The position numbers and the translations under genes were made by a program. The notes below the pieces were generated by a model, which was not told the origin of the DNA, ran no database searches, and was given only the letters and a program-made list of their open reading frames with translations. Below are positions 37,063 to 47,734 of a stretch of 64,000 nt of DNA, in pieces; within the stretch, counting starts at the first letter, position 1; each line of letters starts with the position of its first letter. The DNA is from Elephas maximus indicus. Its lineage: Eukaryota; Chordata; Mammalia; Proboscidea; Elephantidae. The stretch lies in contig NC_064825.1 in the NCBI RefSeq assembly GCF_024166365.1, positions 106,840,480 through 106,904,479 on the forward strand, in the 5' to 3' direction.

Positions 37063-37734
37063 GTGTGAATAATAGAGCGTAAATTTGAAAGTAAAGGAAG
37101 CAAACGCAGTATTAAAAAATGCTGTAGCAGAATTATGAAGCTACGGTATTCAGTCTCCACTGTTGATGTCCTTTTAAATCCATACTTATAAGGTAGCTCT
37201 AAAAAAAGGTAGCTCTAGGCTCTTCAAATGTCCCTCTTAAGTGTAACTTAGTATATAATGCATATTTAAAAAGAAAACTGTATAAATATACATTTTTGTT
37301 AATCTCCTGATGAGGAAATAAATTTCCATCTCACAACTCATGTTGAGATGTGAAAAGCAATTTTTAAGAGTTTGGGAAACTTTAAGTACCCAGTTATATG
37401 AAGAATATATACCATATTCTTCAATTTCTAGGGGAATCTGGCAGAGAAAGATGATATAATTTTCTTAGGTACTCAATAAAGATAGTAAACTATGGAAAAT
37501 AACTTGGTGTTCTCCATGGAACTCCTAAGCTGTTGAGAGGAAGTCCTCTTACCTTCCCTTATCTTATAGGAAAAGCAGTACTTACCCAATATGAGAACTT
37601 TTTTTCTTCAGCCTTTCATCATTGCAACTAAACAAGATTTACATTGCTTTTATTGCATTCATTGATGATACTTGATCTCCTAATTGTAATATCTACTGAT
37701 AACCAATGCTGAACTTTTAAAATTTTTTTTTTAA

Positions 37735-38375
37735 CTGTGTTTTAGGTGAAAGTTTTTTTAGGTGAAAGTTTACAAAGCAAATTAATTTTCCAATCAAAAA
37801 TTCTTACACAAAATGTGTCAACACTCTCCTCATTGCCTTCCTGGCTTCTCTGTGTCCAAAAGTCACATTTCCCTGTCCTTCCTCACCTTCTTCCTTTTTG
37901 GTCTCCTACAGTTGATTGTTCTAAGGGGCACATCCTTCACAGATGTTATCATTTAATTTAATAGCCCGTCTGTTATTGTGCTCAAAGGTGGCCACTGGCA
38001 GTGTCTGTAGTTTGGTATTAGAACATTGTCTTAGTACAAGTGTCTCAGGGCTTTCTTCAACCTCTTTCAAACCAGTAAATCAGGTTTTTTTCTTCTTCTT
38101 TTTTTTTAATTTGAATTTTTTGGTACATTTTTTTCTCTATTCTGTCCCAGACCTTCTATTGTGATCCTGATCAGAGTGGTCTGTAGTGGTATCCAGGCAC
38201 CATCTTGTCTCAGGTTAGAGGAGGCTGTGGTTCATATGCGCCATATGTCTTTGGACTAATTGCTCCCTTAAGTCTTTGGTTTTCTTCATTCTCCTTTTTT
38301 CTCGGTGGAAAGAGGCCAATAGTTTCTTTTCTGACATAAGCAATGTGTGTGTTTAGGGTCACAACCTTATAAGCA
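37735..38375 (-). mobile_element. L1 3' UTR fragment (minus, unit B)
   Basis: Contains 'AGGTGAAAGTTTACAAAGCA' and 'GGACTAATTGCTCCCTTAAG'. Counterpart of 19,880-20,470. Confidence 0.72.
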
Positions 38376-38899
38376 ATATTTTATATGAGAGGGTGTATTT
38401 CCTCTGTTGCCATTTTGTTATTTAATATGACATCATTATATTTTTCTATTTGCTTCCTTTTTTCTGACTCAGAGGGTGCTGGTACTATTATTTCCATTGT
38501 AAATAATATCATTTCAAGTCAGGAATTTATTTTACCTTAAACTGCCATCCTTATCCTTCTCTGGCATTTTTTTTTTTTTTAAAAATCTGTAGTATATTAG
38601 GGATATGTATATACATTTTAATTTAAATATATTTGTGTTTATGTGAATTATGTACTATATAATAGTTTAAGCTAGAAGATTTCTTTATCCAAATGGAATT
38701 TTTAAATGAAATTTTATTATATAAAATCAATGACATGGACCTCACTTTCTCCCCATTTGTTCAAAATTCCTCTCACTATCTTAGACGCTTCCATGACAAA
38801 ATACATCTGATTTGTTACAAACAACTTAGTAATGTTAGTTATGATAAAAGTGCTCCTAGGGTAGGACATATTTTAAGTAAATTTATATTCAAAGACACT

Positions 38900-39040
38900 C
38901 CTGTTAAGGTGACCCTTACTCAATAGTGACCCCCTAGGTTTTCTAAGGCTGTAAATAACTATGGAAGCAGACTGTCACATCTTTCTCCCATGGAGCCACA
39001 GGTGGTTTTGGACTGCAGAAGTTTAGGTAAGCAGTCCATC
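38900..39040 (-). mobile_element. Old AfroSINE-type fragment (minus, unit B)
   Basis: Contains 'GGAAGCAGACTGTCACATCT'. Counterpart of 20,865-21,000. Confidence 0.65.
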
Positions 39041-39827
39041 AACTTATATTAAAATATATTAAGTAAAGTAGAAGACGTATCATCCAGAAGATTGGCACAC
39101 TGATGGTCCAATTTCAGTCATGGAGTGAGTATCAGGGAGAGAAGGGCTGGGCTCAGTTACATGGATTACAGACTACTCAACCTACTCATCATCATCATAA
39201 CCCTGACATAGAAGCTAGGTCACACTAGAAGAATTTACGTATACATATGTAAAGAAAACTCCTTTCAGGTAACTTATTATCATGATTTTAAAAACAACAA
39301 CAACAGTATATACTTGATATTTGAGACTTATATCCAATACCTTAAATGCATTGAAACACTTAATCCTCATTTATTTTTCTAACAACCCTGAAGGGAGGTG
39401 GTCATTTTGCAGATGTGAATAAAGAAAGTATTTTTTTCTATAACCCACAAGTGGAGACATAACAGAGACTGTATATGCATGGGTCTAGCACCTGGAATAT
39501 TTCCCTGTATAAAGACAGATAATCCCCACCATGACCAATTAGATTGTCCTTGTTAATCATGTGTTCAATACCTGTCAAGTGTGTTGTTTCAGTCTGTACC
39601 ACCTGTGGCACCAGGGCTTCTAAACACATTTTGTAAATTTGCACTTTAAAAAAATTTTTTTAATGAAATAGACATTTGTATTATAATTTTGTAAATGTCA
39701 TTATGTAATAGTCATTATATAAATGAAGAAAGAAAATTTAGTAATCATCCATATACCTACCACTGAAAACTTTTAACTTTTTAAGATTTTTGTTTCATAT
39801 ATCTATATGTATTAAAAGTAAAAAAAA

Positions 39828-39986
39828 AATGAAACTCATTGCCATCAAGTTCATTCCGACTAAGAGAGACAATAGAGGACAGAATAGAACTGCCATATAG
39901 GTTTTGCAAGAAGAGGCTGGTAGATTCAAAAAGTCAAATTTTGGTTATCAGCCAAGCTCTTTACCACTGCTCCACCAGGAATCCCA
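39828..39986 (-). mobile_element. AfroSINE (minus, unit B)
   Basis: 'CATTGCCATCAAGTTCATTC' to 'CTCCACCAGGAATCCC'. Shared with A and C. Confidence 0.88.
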
Positions 39987-39989
39987 TCT

Positions 39990-40135
39990 ACGTACATGAA
40001 TATACGTGTGTGTATATATATATACATATATGTATTGTGTATATGCATATGTGCATGTATATGTATGCATATGTGTACATATAAGTCTACATCGTCACAT
40101 ACTTACACCTATGTCTTTATCTGTGTCTATCTCTA
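39990..40135. repeat. TA/TG/CA-rich simple repeat (unit B)
   Basis: Runs such as TGTGTATATATATATACATA. Open frames over it are repeat artefacts. Confidence 0.88.
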
Positions 40136-40139
40136 CCTC

Positions 40140-40350
40140 TACGTTTACCGCAGGGTTTCCAAATTCTGCCACCGTGACATCTTGGACTGGAAATTTTCTT
40201 ATTGTGTGGAGTTAACCTGCATATAGTAGAATGTTTAGTAACACCTCAGGCTCCCATTAGATACTAGTAGTACCCTTCTCCTAGTTGTGACATCCGAAAT
40301 GTCTCAGGCATTGACAAATATTATTTGGGGAGCAAATTTTAACCAACTGA
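40140..40350 (+). mobile_element. MER5-like DNA transposon (unit B)
   Basis: Contains 'GTGACATCCGAAATGTCTCA' and 'ATTGACAAATATTATTTGGG'. It ends about 240 bp upstream of the intact OR start. Confidence 0.75.
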
Positions 40351-40479
40351 TAACAAGTTAGATTTCTCTTTCTTTCCCTCTTTCCTTCTCTCTCTACCTG
40401 TATCTTCATGTGCCTATGCCTTATTTGTGGGAGGGGGTTTAATCTCAAATTACTATACTAGAAAGTGTGGATTTATCTT

Positions 40480-40590
40480 ATTCATTTAGCATATTGCTTT
40501 TCTATAATAAAAATCCACCAGTTGATGCTACATAAAACCTATTGACTATGCTGTTGTCTCTATTCAGAATAGGTTACCTGATAGACCAAG
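40480..40590 (+). promoter_or_regulatory. Conserved OR 5' flank with possible splice acceptor
   Basis: The ~110 bp before the ATG are near-identical in all OR copies ('CTACATAAAACCTATTGACT'). A pyrimidine-rich TGTCTCTATTCAG ends in CAG at 40,565-40,567, 23 bp before the ATG. OR genes usually have upstream non-coding exons joined just before a single coding exon, so this is a candidate 3' splice site. The context at the start is CCAAGATGG, with purine at -3 and G at +4. This is inference from sequence only. Confidence 0.4.
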
Positions 40591-41538
40591 ATGGAAAAAC
40601 ACAATCTAACAGTCATGAATGAATTCATTCTGACAGGAATCACAGACTGCTCAGAGCTGCAGGCTCCATTGTTTGGGCTGTTCCTCATCATCTACATGAT
40701 CTCAGTGGTGGGCAACTTGGGCATCATCATCCTCACCAAGATGGACTCCAAGCTACAAACTCCCATGTACTTTTTTCTCAGACACCTGGCTATCACTGAT
40801 CTTGGTTATTCAACAGCCGTTGGACCCAAAATGCTAGTCAATTTTGTTGTGGATGAAAATACAATCTCCTATTATTTTTGTGCTACACAGCTAGCTTTCT
40901 TTCTCTTGTTCATAAATGGTGAACATTTTATTCTGTCAGCAATGTCCTACGACCGCTATGCGGCCATCTGTAACCCTCTGCTCTACACAGTCATCATGTC
41001 ACAAAGGGTGTGTCAGGCCCTGGTGGCAAGCCTGTACCTTTATTGCACGTTTGCTTCTCTTCTAGTTACCATAAAGATTTTTAATTTATCCTTCTGTGGC
41101 CACAATGCCATCAGTCATTTCTACTGTGACACTAATCCCTTGTTATTTTTGCTCTGTTCAAACAAACATGAAATTCAATTGATCACCCTCATCTTAGCAT
41201 CAATTCATTTGATTACATCCCTTTTAATAGTTCTTGTTTCTTACCTGTTCGTTTTTGTGGCCATTCTCAGGATGAACTCAGCTGTGGGCAGGCACAAGGC
41301 CTTCTCAACCTGTGGATCCCACCTGACCGTGGTGGTAGTGTTCTATGGGACTTTAATCTTTATGTACATGCAGCCCAAGTCTGGTCATTCCTTCAACACT
41401 GATAAAGTGGCTTCAATATTTTACACCCTGGTTATTCCCATGTTGAATCCCTTAATTTATAGCTTGAGGAACAAAGATGTAAAATATGCCCTACATAGGA
41501 CATGGAAAAAAATATGCAACATCTTTTCTACAGTTTGA
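40591..41538 (+). CDS. OR8K: Olfactory receptor, family 8 subfamily K-like, intact
   Basis: A single-exon coding region for a 315-residue odorant receptor, a rhodopsin-like GPCR expected in cilia of olfactory sensory neurons and signalling through Golf and cAMP. The start is ATG at 40,591 with a good Kozak context. Visible features: N-glycosylation site NLT (5-7), TM1 GN (41-42), LQTPMYFFL (55-63), conserved Cys 97 and Cys 179 for the extracellular disulphide, SYDRYAAICNP (119-129; Ala replaces the usual Val after DRY), [10 protein letters not shown] (236-245), and [12 protein letters not shown] (283-294) with NPLIY as the NPxxY motif. The length fits the usual 305-325 residues. The OR8K subfamily, nearest OR8K3 by memory, is assigned from TM2-3 and TM6 wording; the human orthology is not proven. 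The ligand is unknown. Confidence 0.95.
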   Translation: MEKHNLTVMNEFILTGITDCSELQAPLFGLFLIIYMISVVGNLGIIILTKMDSKLQTPMYFFLRHLAITDLGYSTAVGPKMLVNFVVDENTISYYFCATQLAFFLLFINGEHFILSAMSYDRYAAICNPLLYTVIMSQRVCQALVASLYLYCTFASLLVTIKIFNLSFCGHNAISHFYCDTNPLLFLLCSNKHEIQLITLILASIHLITSLLIVLVSYLFVFVAILRMNSAVGRHKAFSTCGSHLTVVVVFYGTLIFMYMQPKSGHSFNTDKVASIFYTLVIPMLNPLIYSLRNKDVKYALHRTWKKICNIFSTV

Positions 41539-41769
41539 TGCACCATGTGGTTCCTATAAATTACATGATTGGCTTCAAACCTTGTCTGTGTGCCTCCATA
41601 GGTTATAGTGAGCACAAATATATTCCACATATATTTACAAATATCCTATGTGTCACTCACTCTTCTAAATGCATTGATGAACAAAAGAGTAAAAACCTTT
41701 GCCTTTCTTGAAGTGAAGAGGTACATCACAAATAAAATAATTAAATTTTAAAGTAGAGGAGAATGCGTT

Positions 41770-41820
41770 GGGGCCCTGGTGGTGCAGTGATTAAATCGTT
41801 TGGCTGCTAACTGAAAGGTC
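41770..41820 (+). mobile_element. AfroSINE head truncated at the unit B edge
   Basis: 'GGGCCCTGGTGGTGCAGTG' to 'CTGAAAGGTC', then unrelated sequence. In units A and C the same SINE continues for another ~140 bp. Confidence 0.88.
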
Positions 41821-42345
41821 AGCCTCCAGCAGCTTGCTTGGCACCCCACCTAGCTTTACATTAGAATCCTGGTTTCTTTGCTTGATATGCTTCATAGCTT
41901 TACATTAAAATCCAGATTCCCCTCTTTTTTAGATGCTGACCAAACTAGAGGAAATTGGCAGAAACTGCTTCAGATGCCATGTTGACATTCAGGATAACCT
42001 TTTAAAACTCCTACGTAGTAAATTCTCCATCTCTGGGTGGGATTTAACCACCATATTCTGAACACAGGATGCAAGAAGTTACGTTGAAACCACATTGCAC
42101 CTAAGTAGTTTGATTAATAATGTTGCTGTTGTAACTTGTATGAATTTCCTAAGTTGTAATCCCCTTAAAAGTAACCTTTTGCCTTACTTTCACTGAGCAG
42201 CCTTGGCAACATCAGCCCCAACTGTTTCTTCCCTTGCACAATGAAATAAACGTGCCTTTCTATGCTCCCACTTTAGCCTCTGGTTTACAGGATGAGACAA
42301 GTCATGCCGAGTGGGACCAGGGATTTCCACAGCAACAGTGAGCAC
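41821..42345. other. Spacer, possibly an LTR remnant
   Basis: No coding potential. The stretch around 42,100-42,290 has an LTR-like look: 'CTTAAAAGTAACC' and then AATAAA (42,244-42,249) followed by a C/T-rich block. Ends and family were not identified. Confidence 0.35.
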
Positions 42346-42560
42346 ATCCAGATAATAATACCTCATACTTATTGACTGCTGTATCACAGTCATTCTTCAA
42401 GACTTAAATAGTTTAATTTTCACAACAGCTCTGTGAGGCAGGTTCTATTAATGTTTACATATTTCTGATGATAAAGTGGAGGTTCAGAGAGCATAAATAA
42501 ATTACTCATTCAGCTTGCAAGGGATGAATAAATAGACCAAGTTCAGAGTGGTCTTAAGCA
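42345..42560 (+). mobile_element. MIR-type SINE
   Basis: Diverged copy with 'TTTTCACAACAGCTCTGTGA' and 'GGTTCAGAGAG', the conserved MIR core order. It is an ancient mammalian repeat. Confidence 0.7.
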
Positions 42561-42946
42561 TTACAGTCAAGTTTCAAACATGGTCTAGCTCCAGGTTCCG
42601 GATTCATAGCAGCTGGTCTAAATAACTTCTTAATGTTAATTTTCTGCATTAATGATGTCATCCCTGAGATAACAGAGCATATCAGGTTAGAAGAAGAGAA
42701 ATAGCAGTGGGGATCATAAAATAGTGAATATCCAGGACAATGCCTGGGACAGAATATAAATTCAATAGAGATAATGAATTAATAAATTGACACAGCAAGC
42801 TAATGGATTCATTTGGGTGCATGAATTGTTCAAACTAAACAATGGAAAACCATCACAATATGAATGCAGGTCATAGTCTGGGCAGGTTTAAAATAAATGT
42901 CCAGTGGCAGGTATCGAGAACTATCATAAAGTACTAAGGAACAGGA
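42561..42946. other. Unassigned intergenic sequence
   Basis: AT-rich, no open frame of note, and no repeat family recognised by eye. Confidence 0.5.
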
Positions 42947-43105
42947 GCCATGGTGACACACTGGTTCCAGCTCAGCTGCGAACCCAGAAGTCAGCAGTTA
43001 GAACCCACCAGCATCTCTTTGAAACCCTAGGGGGCAGTTGTATTCTCTCCTGTAGGGTTGCTAGGAGTCAGAATTGACTGGATGGCTTGGGTTTAGTTTT
43101 TGGTT
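42947..43105 (+). mobile_element. AfroSINE (plus), diverged
   Basis: 'GGAGCCATGGTGACACACTG' head and 'GGGTTGCTAGGAGTCAGAAT' tail. Confidence 0.85.
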
Positions 43106-43965
43106 TAGTAAGGAAGATGCTAAAAATAAATAAACAAGGAAATTCCCATTTTAAGAAATGATTTTTGGACTTTTGCCTCAAAAAGTTTGCCACCTTTTAA
43201 AAATAAAGATAAGATTGATGTTACTTCTTTAAAACAGGAGGTCTGTGAGAAGAAGATTTATTCCCCATCATCTTATGCTTCCTGGACTTTCTTGCAGTGT
43301 GAACTTGAATTTTGGGGATATGAATTTAAGGATAAGGGATTGCCAAATATGTTAACTTTGATTTGGCTGAGCTATTGAACCCATAAGAGCCACCAGGCCC
43401 CACTAGTGGCTTTTTTTTTTTTTTCTGCTTCTTTAAAAAAAAAAAAATTAAAACCTGTTCTTGAGCAAATGTTTGAGTGATACATTTACTTATTGAGTGC
43501 TTCATTACATTTCTGGGAGAAGAATTTCTGGATAATACAATGATGAGAGACAGAAGCACTACATGCAATTGTGAAGGTTGGGCACCATGGAGTTCTGTGG
43601 GTTCCCATTTATATAGCCTAGGATGTGAAAGAACCAGCTGTAAATGTGCCATATATTGGCTATTGCCATGATTAATGTAAACATCCAAGAGCTTTCCATC
43701 ACAGCAATCACACATACCCAAAGGAAAACACATAACTCGTTGCTATCCATCAACTCAAAGAAAATAATTTTCTCTAATCCACTTATATAGTTTTTCATTG
43801 AAGGAGCTCCTGAAAATAAGAAAGATAGTGAAAGAGGGAGAGAGAGAGAGAATGATAAGAAAATACTGAAGAGCTTGATATACAAGTTAAACATTATTAG
43901 AGTTATAATAAGAAATAATCTGTGATTCTTTAAGATGTTTAATGATCCCCAATAATCTTAATATT
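43106..43965. other. Unassigned intergenic sequence
   Basis: Contains a T-run followed by an A-run around 43,410-43,450, a potential hairpin, and an AG-rich run at 43,830-43,850. The short open frames here lack any family motif. No gene is supported. Confidence 0.5.
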
Positions 43966-44210
43966 TGTTATTGTTTTACAGTGTCTGGAGTTGATACTGA
44001 TCAGAGAAACTCTATGAAAACAGAACGAAAGAGTGCCTGGTCCTGCACTACTTCACAATCATTGCTATATTTGAACCCATTGTTGCAGACACTGTGTCAA
44101 TCCACCTCACTGAGTGTCTTCCTGTTTTTAATTGACTCTCCACTATACCAACCGTAATGTCCTTTTCCAAGGACTGAACCCTCCCACCAAGTGTCAAATA
44201 CTATCTGCAT
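43966..44210 (-). mobile_element. RTE 3'-end fragment (minus)
   Basis: Contains 'AACCCATTGTTGCAGACACT' and 'GTGTCAATCCACCTCACTGA', the reverse complement of the RTE C-terminal coding region and tail. Confidence 0.8.
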
Positions 44211-44772
44211 ATAATTTCTCTATTAGAGAAAGTTACCATCAAGCAGAGGGGGCTGAGGGATTGACAATTTGGTACTACATTATGTTGCTGGGTTCCTTGG
44301 AGAAATAGTAAACTGGTGGAGAGATAAAGAAAAATGCTGAGGTAGGGAAGTCTCAGAAGTCAAGGTACAGGAAGAGTGATATTCTAATTTCCAGCATATG
44401 TGAATGGCACATGCTAGAAATGTGGGGGGCCTGCCCTTCGTTACAACATATTGTGTTTCTCCCAGTTTCCACTGTGTCATATTCTAGTAGAAGTTCATCT
44501 CATAATTACAGCCAGTCTTACCTATATACAGTGGCAACTAACAACAGTAACAAAGCTGTATTGTCTCCTTGATGAGATAAATAAAAATACTTAGTATGGG
44601 ATTATATGACTTAAATACCACCAAACGTTCACAATATATGAAATAACATCAAAGTATAAGTTCAGATGAACCTACCTATTTACATAATTATTAACTCAAT
44701 ATATTAGTTTATTACTTGGAGCAATAGAAATTAGTCAACCATAGGGTAGGAAACCCCCATTTGTCCAAAGAC
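44211..44772. other. Unassigned intergenic sequence
   Basis: No recognised repeat or gene. It lies between two RTE fragments of opposite orientation. Confidence 0.5.
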
Positions 44773-45998
44773 CAATCAAAAATGGCTGCAGCAGTATATC
44801 AACAGGGAACTGGCAGAAATTTAGGCTGGTTTCAAAAGAGGACATGGAACCAGAGATATCATTGCTGATGTCAGATGAATCCTGGCTGAAAGCAGAGAAT
44901 ACCAGAAGGATGTTTACCTGTGTTTTATTGACTATGCAAAGGCATTTGACTATATGGATCATAACAAATTATGGATACCATTGCAAAGAATGGGAATTCC
45001 AGAACACTTCTTTGTTCTCACGAGGAAACTTCACATAGATCAAGAGGCAGCTGTTCCGACAGAACAAGGGGATACTTATTAAAGTCAGGAAAGGTGTGCG
45101 TCAGGGTTCTATTATTTCACCATACCTATTCAATCTGTATGCTGAACAAATAATCTGAGAGCCTGGACTATATAAAGAAGAACAGGGCATCAGGTTTGGA
45201 AGAAGACTCATTAAAAACCTGCATTATACAGATGAGACAACCTTGCTTGCTGAAAGTGAAGAGGACTTGAAGCACTTACTTACGGAGATCAAAGACCACA
45301 GCCTTCAGTTTGGATTGCACCTCAACATAAAGAAAACAAAAATCCTCACAACTGGACCAATGAGCAACATCATGATAAATGGAGAAGTTGTCAAGGATTT
45401 CATTTTACAGGGATCCACAATCAATGGCCATGGAAACAGGAGTTGAGAAATTAAAAGACGCATTGCATTTGGTAAATCAGCTGCAAAGGACCTCTTTAAA
45501 GTGTTGAAGAGCAAAGATGTCACCTTGAAGACTAAGGTGCACCTGACCCAAGCCACGGTATTTTCAATTGCATCACACGCATGTGAAAGCTGGACAATGA
45601 ATAAGGAAGACTGAAGAAAAATTGACGACTTTGAATTGTGGTGTTGGCGAAGAATATTGAACATACCATGGACTGCCAAAAGAATGAACAAATCTGTCTT
45701 CGGAGAAGTACAACCAGAATGCTCCTTAGGAGCTAGGATGGTGAAACGGTATCTCACATACTTTGGACATGTTGTCAGGAGGGATCAGTCCCTGGAGGAG
45801 GACATCACGCTTGACAGAGTACAGAGTCAGCGGAAAAGCGGAAGACCCTCAATGAGGTGGATTGACACAGTGGCTGCAACAATGAGCTCAAGCGTAACAA
45901 AGATGGTAAGGATGGCTGAGGACCAGGCAGTGTTTCATTCTGTTGTGCATAGGATCGCTACGTGTTGGAGCCGACTCGACGGCACCTAACAACAACAA
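44773..45998 (+). mobile_element. RTE LINE, 5'-truncated (plus), with broken RT
   Basis: Begins within the RT region ('AAAAATGGCTGCAGCAGTAT') and runs to the CGACTCGACGGCACCTAACA tail. It encodes 'CFIDYAKAFDYMDHNKLW' near 44,920 and a catalytic block degraded to YTDE near 45,226. 'HLNIKKTKILTTGP' is at about 45,320, and 45,636-45,989 is open ('SGRPSMRWIDTVAATMSSSV'). Several stops make it non-functional. Confidence 0.92.
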
Positions 45999-46407
45999 AG
46001 AGAGTAGGCAAAATAAAAATTCAACATTTATTCTCTCATAGAAAATGTTTTCATTTTTAAAGCTCACCTTTTTATGGAACTTTTCAATTACCATCACAAC
46101 AAATTGATTCTATGGATATTGTGCACTTATATAAAATAACTGATATAAATATATAAAATAACTGATATAGAAATAAAAAAATAAGAAATTTTTCAAGGCT
46201 TTGTTTTTTTCAAAGTCATTAAATTTTCATGATTATTCTAACCATAAAGACATTGAATACCTACTCGAGTAAGTATAGGTTCTACATCTTTATACGTGGA
46301 TATGTCTTTTATTTCAAATCTTGAAAGTCAGACTAATTGTCTTTTTGTTGTCACTTTTATTTTTTGAATCCTTTTATTGAGAAACATACTATAAAATTTA
46401 CTCACGT
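45999..46407. other. Unassigned AT-rich spacer
   Basis: No gene or named repeat seen. It includes a short direct repeat of ATATAAAATAACTGATATA at about 46,129-46,168. Confidence 0.5.
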
Positions 46408-47625
46408 TTCTTGAAATTTTTCTTCTGTTCTTTCAGCTTGAGAAACGTCAAACATGTCCTTTCCTTTTGGTTTTCTAACTCCAGGACTTAGCACATTTCA
46501 TTATAAAACTGTAATTTGTCTTCTTGAGCCTCTGTTTGAAATCTTCTGTTCATCTCTTCAACTTTATTATTTCTTCTTTTGCTTTAGCTACTCTACATTC
46601 AAGAACAAATGTCAGAGTATCTCTTGACATTCATTTGGTTTTCTTTTACTTTCTTATCTTTTAAAGATCTTTTGATTTCCTCAGATATCATGTTCTTGAT
46701 AGCATCCAAACTTGACTAATCTGTGGTCATTAGTGTTCAGTGTGACAAATCAATTTTTGGTGTGATCTCTAAAATTAGGTAGGATATATTCAAGGTCATA
46801 TTTTGGGTGTCGTGGACTTGCTCTAGTTTTCTTCAGCTTCTACTTCTACTTGTATATGAGCAATTGATTGTCAGTTCCACAGTTGGCCCCTGACTTTGTT
46901 CTGACTGATAATACTGAGCTTCTCCATCATCTCTTTCCACAGATGTAGTCAATTTGATTCCTATGTATTCTTTCTGGCAAGGTCCACATATATGGTCTCC
47001 ATTTCTTTTGTTGAAAAAAGTTATTTGTAATGAAGAATTCATTGGTTTTGCAATATCTGAACATGCAATCTCTGGTGTCATTTCTATCACCAAGGCCATA
47101 TTTTCCATCTATCGATCCTTCTTTTTTTCCAACTTTTACATTCTGATAGCTAATAATTAGCAATGGATGTTGATTGCAATTTTGATGAATTCAGACTTCA
47201 AAGTTGATAAAATCTTCAATATCTGCATCTTTGGCATTGGTTGAATAAATCTGAATAATAGTAGTATTAACTGGTCTTTTTTTGGCATATGAATATTATC
47301 ATATCACTGATAGTGTTGTACCTCATGATAGGTCTTGGAATAATTTTTTTTTTTTTGATGATGAGCTTGATGCCATTGCTCTTCAATTGGTCATTCTGGC
47401 ATAGCATACCACATGATTATATGTTTCAAAATGGTCGATACCATTCCATCTCAGCTCACTAATGCCTAGGATAACCATTTTTATGTGTTACATGTCATTT
47501 CTTACAACTTCCAATTATCTGGGACTCATATTTCATACAATCTATGTTCAATTATTATTGGATATTTGTAGCTGTTTCTTCTCATTTTGAGTCATGTCAA
47601 TAAAATAGAATATCTTAATCTAATA
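46408..47625 (-). mobile_element. RTE LINE 5' half (minus)
   Basis: Reverse complement of the endonuclease region. On the minus strand 46,927-47,163 encodes 'VKVGKKEGSIDGKYGLGDRN'. Only the 5' half of the element is present. The same minus RTE followed by an L1 5' UTR occurs at 25.1-26.8 kb. Confidence 0.87.
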
Positions 47626-47734
47626 AAATAAAATAACAGAGAAGACTCAAACAGACAATTTACAATAAAAGGAGAGTTGGAGTGGCCAATTACTCTCCTC
47701 GAGGTTAAAAAACAACAAAAAAAATTCTACAAAC

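Larger units (their letters stand above)
32390..41820 (+). repeat. Segmental duplication unit B, carrying the intact OR
   Basis: 32,390-33,730 matches unit C at 52,711-53,608 and 55,106-55,540. 34,040-41,820 matches unit A from 15,110. The right edge lies inside an AfroSINE at 41,820. The stretches 32,390-33,870, 35,600-36,866, 37,062-37,735 and 38,375-38,900 contain no recognisable gene; they hold unit-shared AT-rich sequence. Confidence 0.85.

Noticed and set aside
43326-43733. 135-codon minus-strand open frame
   Set aside because: It crosses T- and A-runs coding for poly-Lys/Phe, has no motif and no homologue elsewhere in the window.
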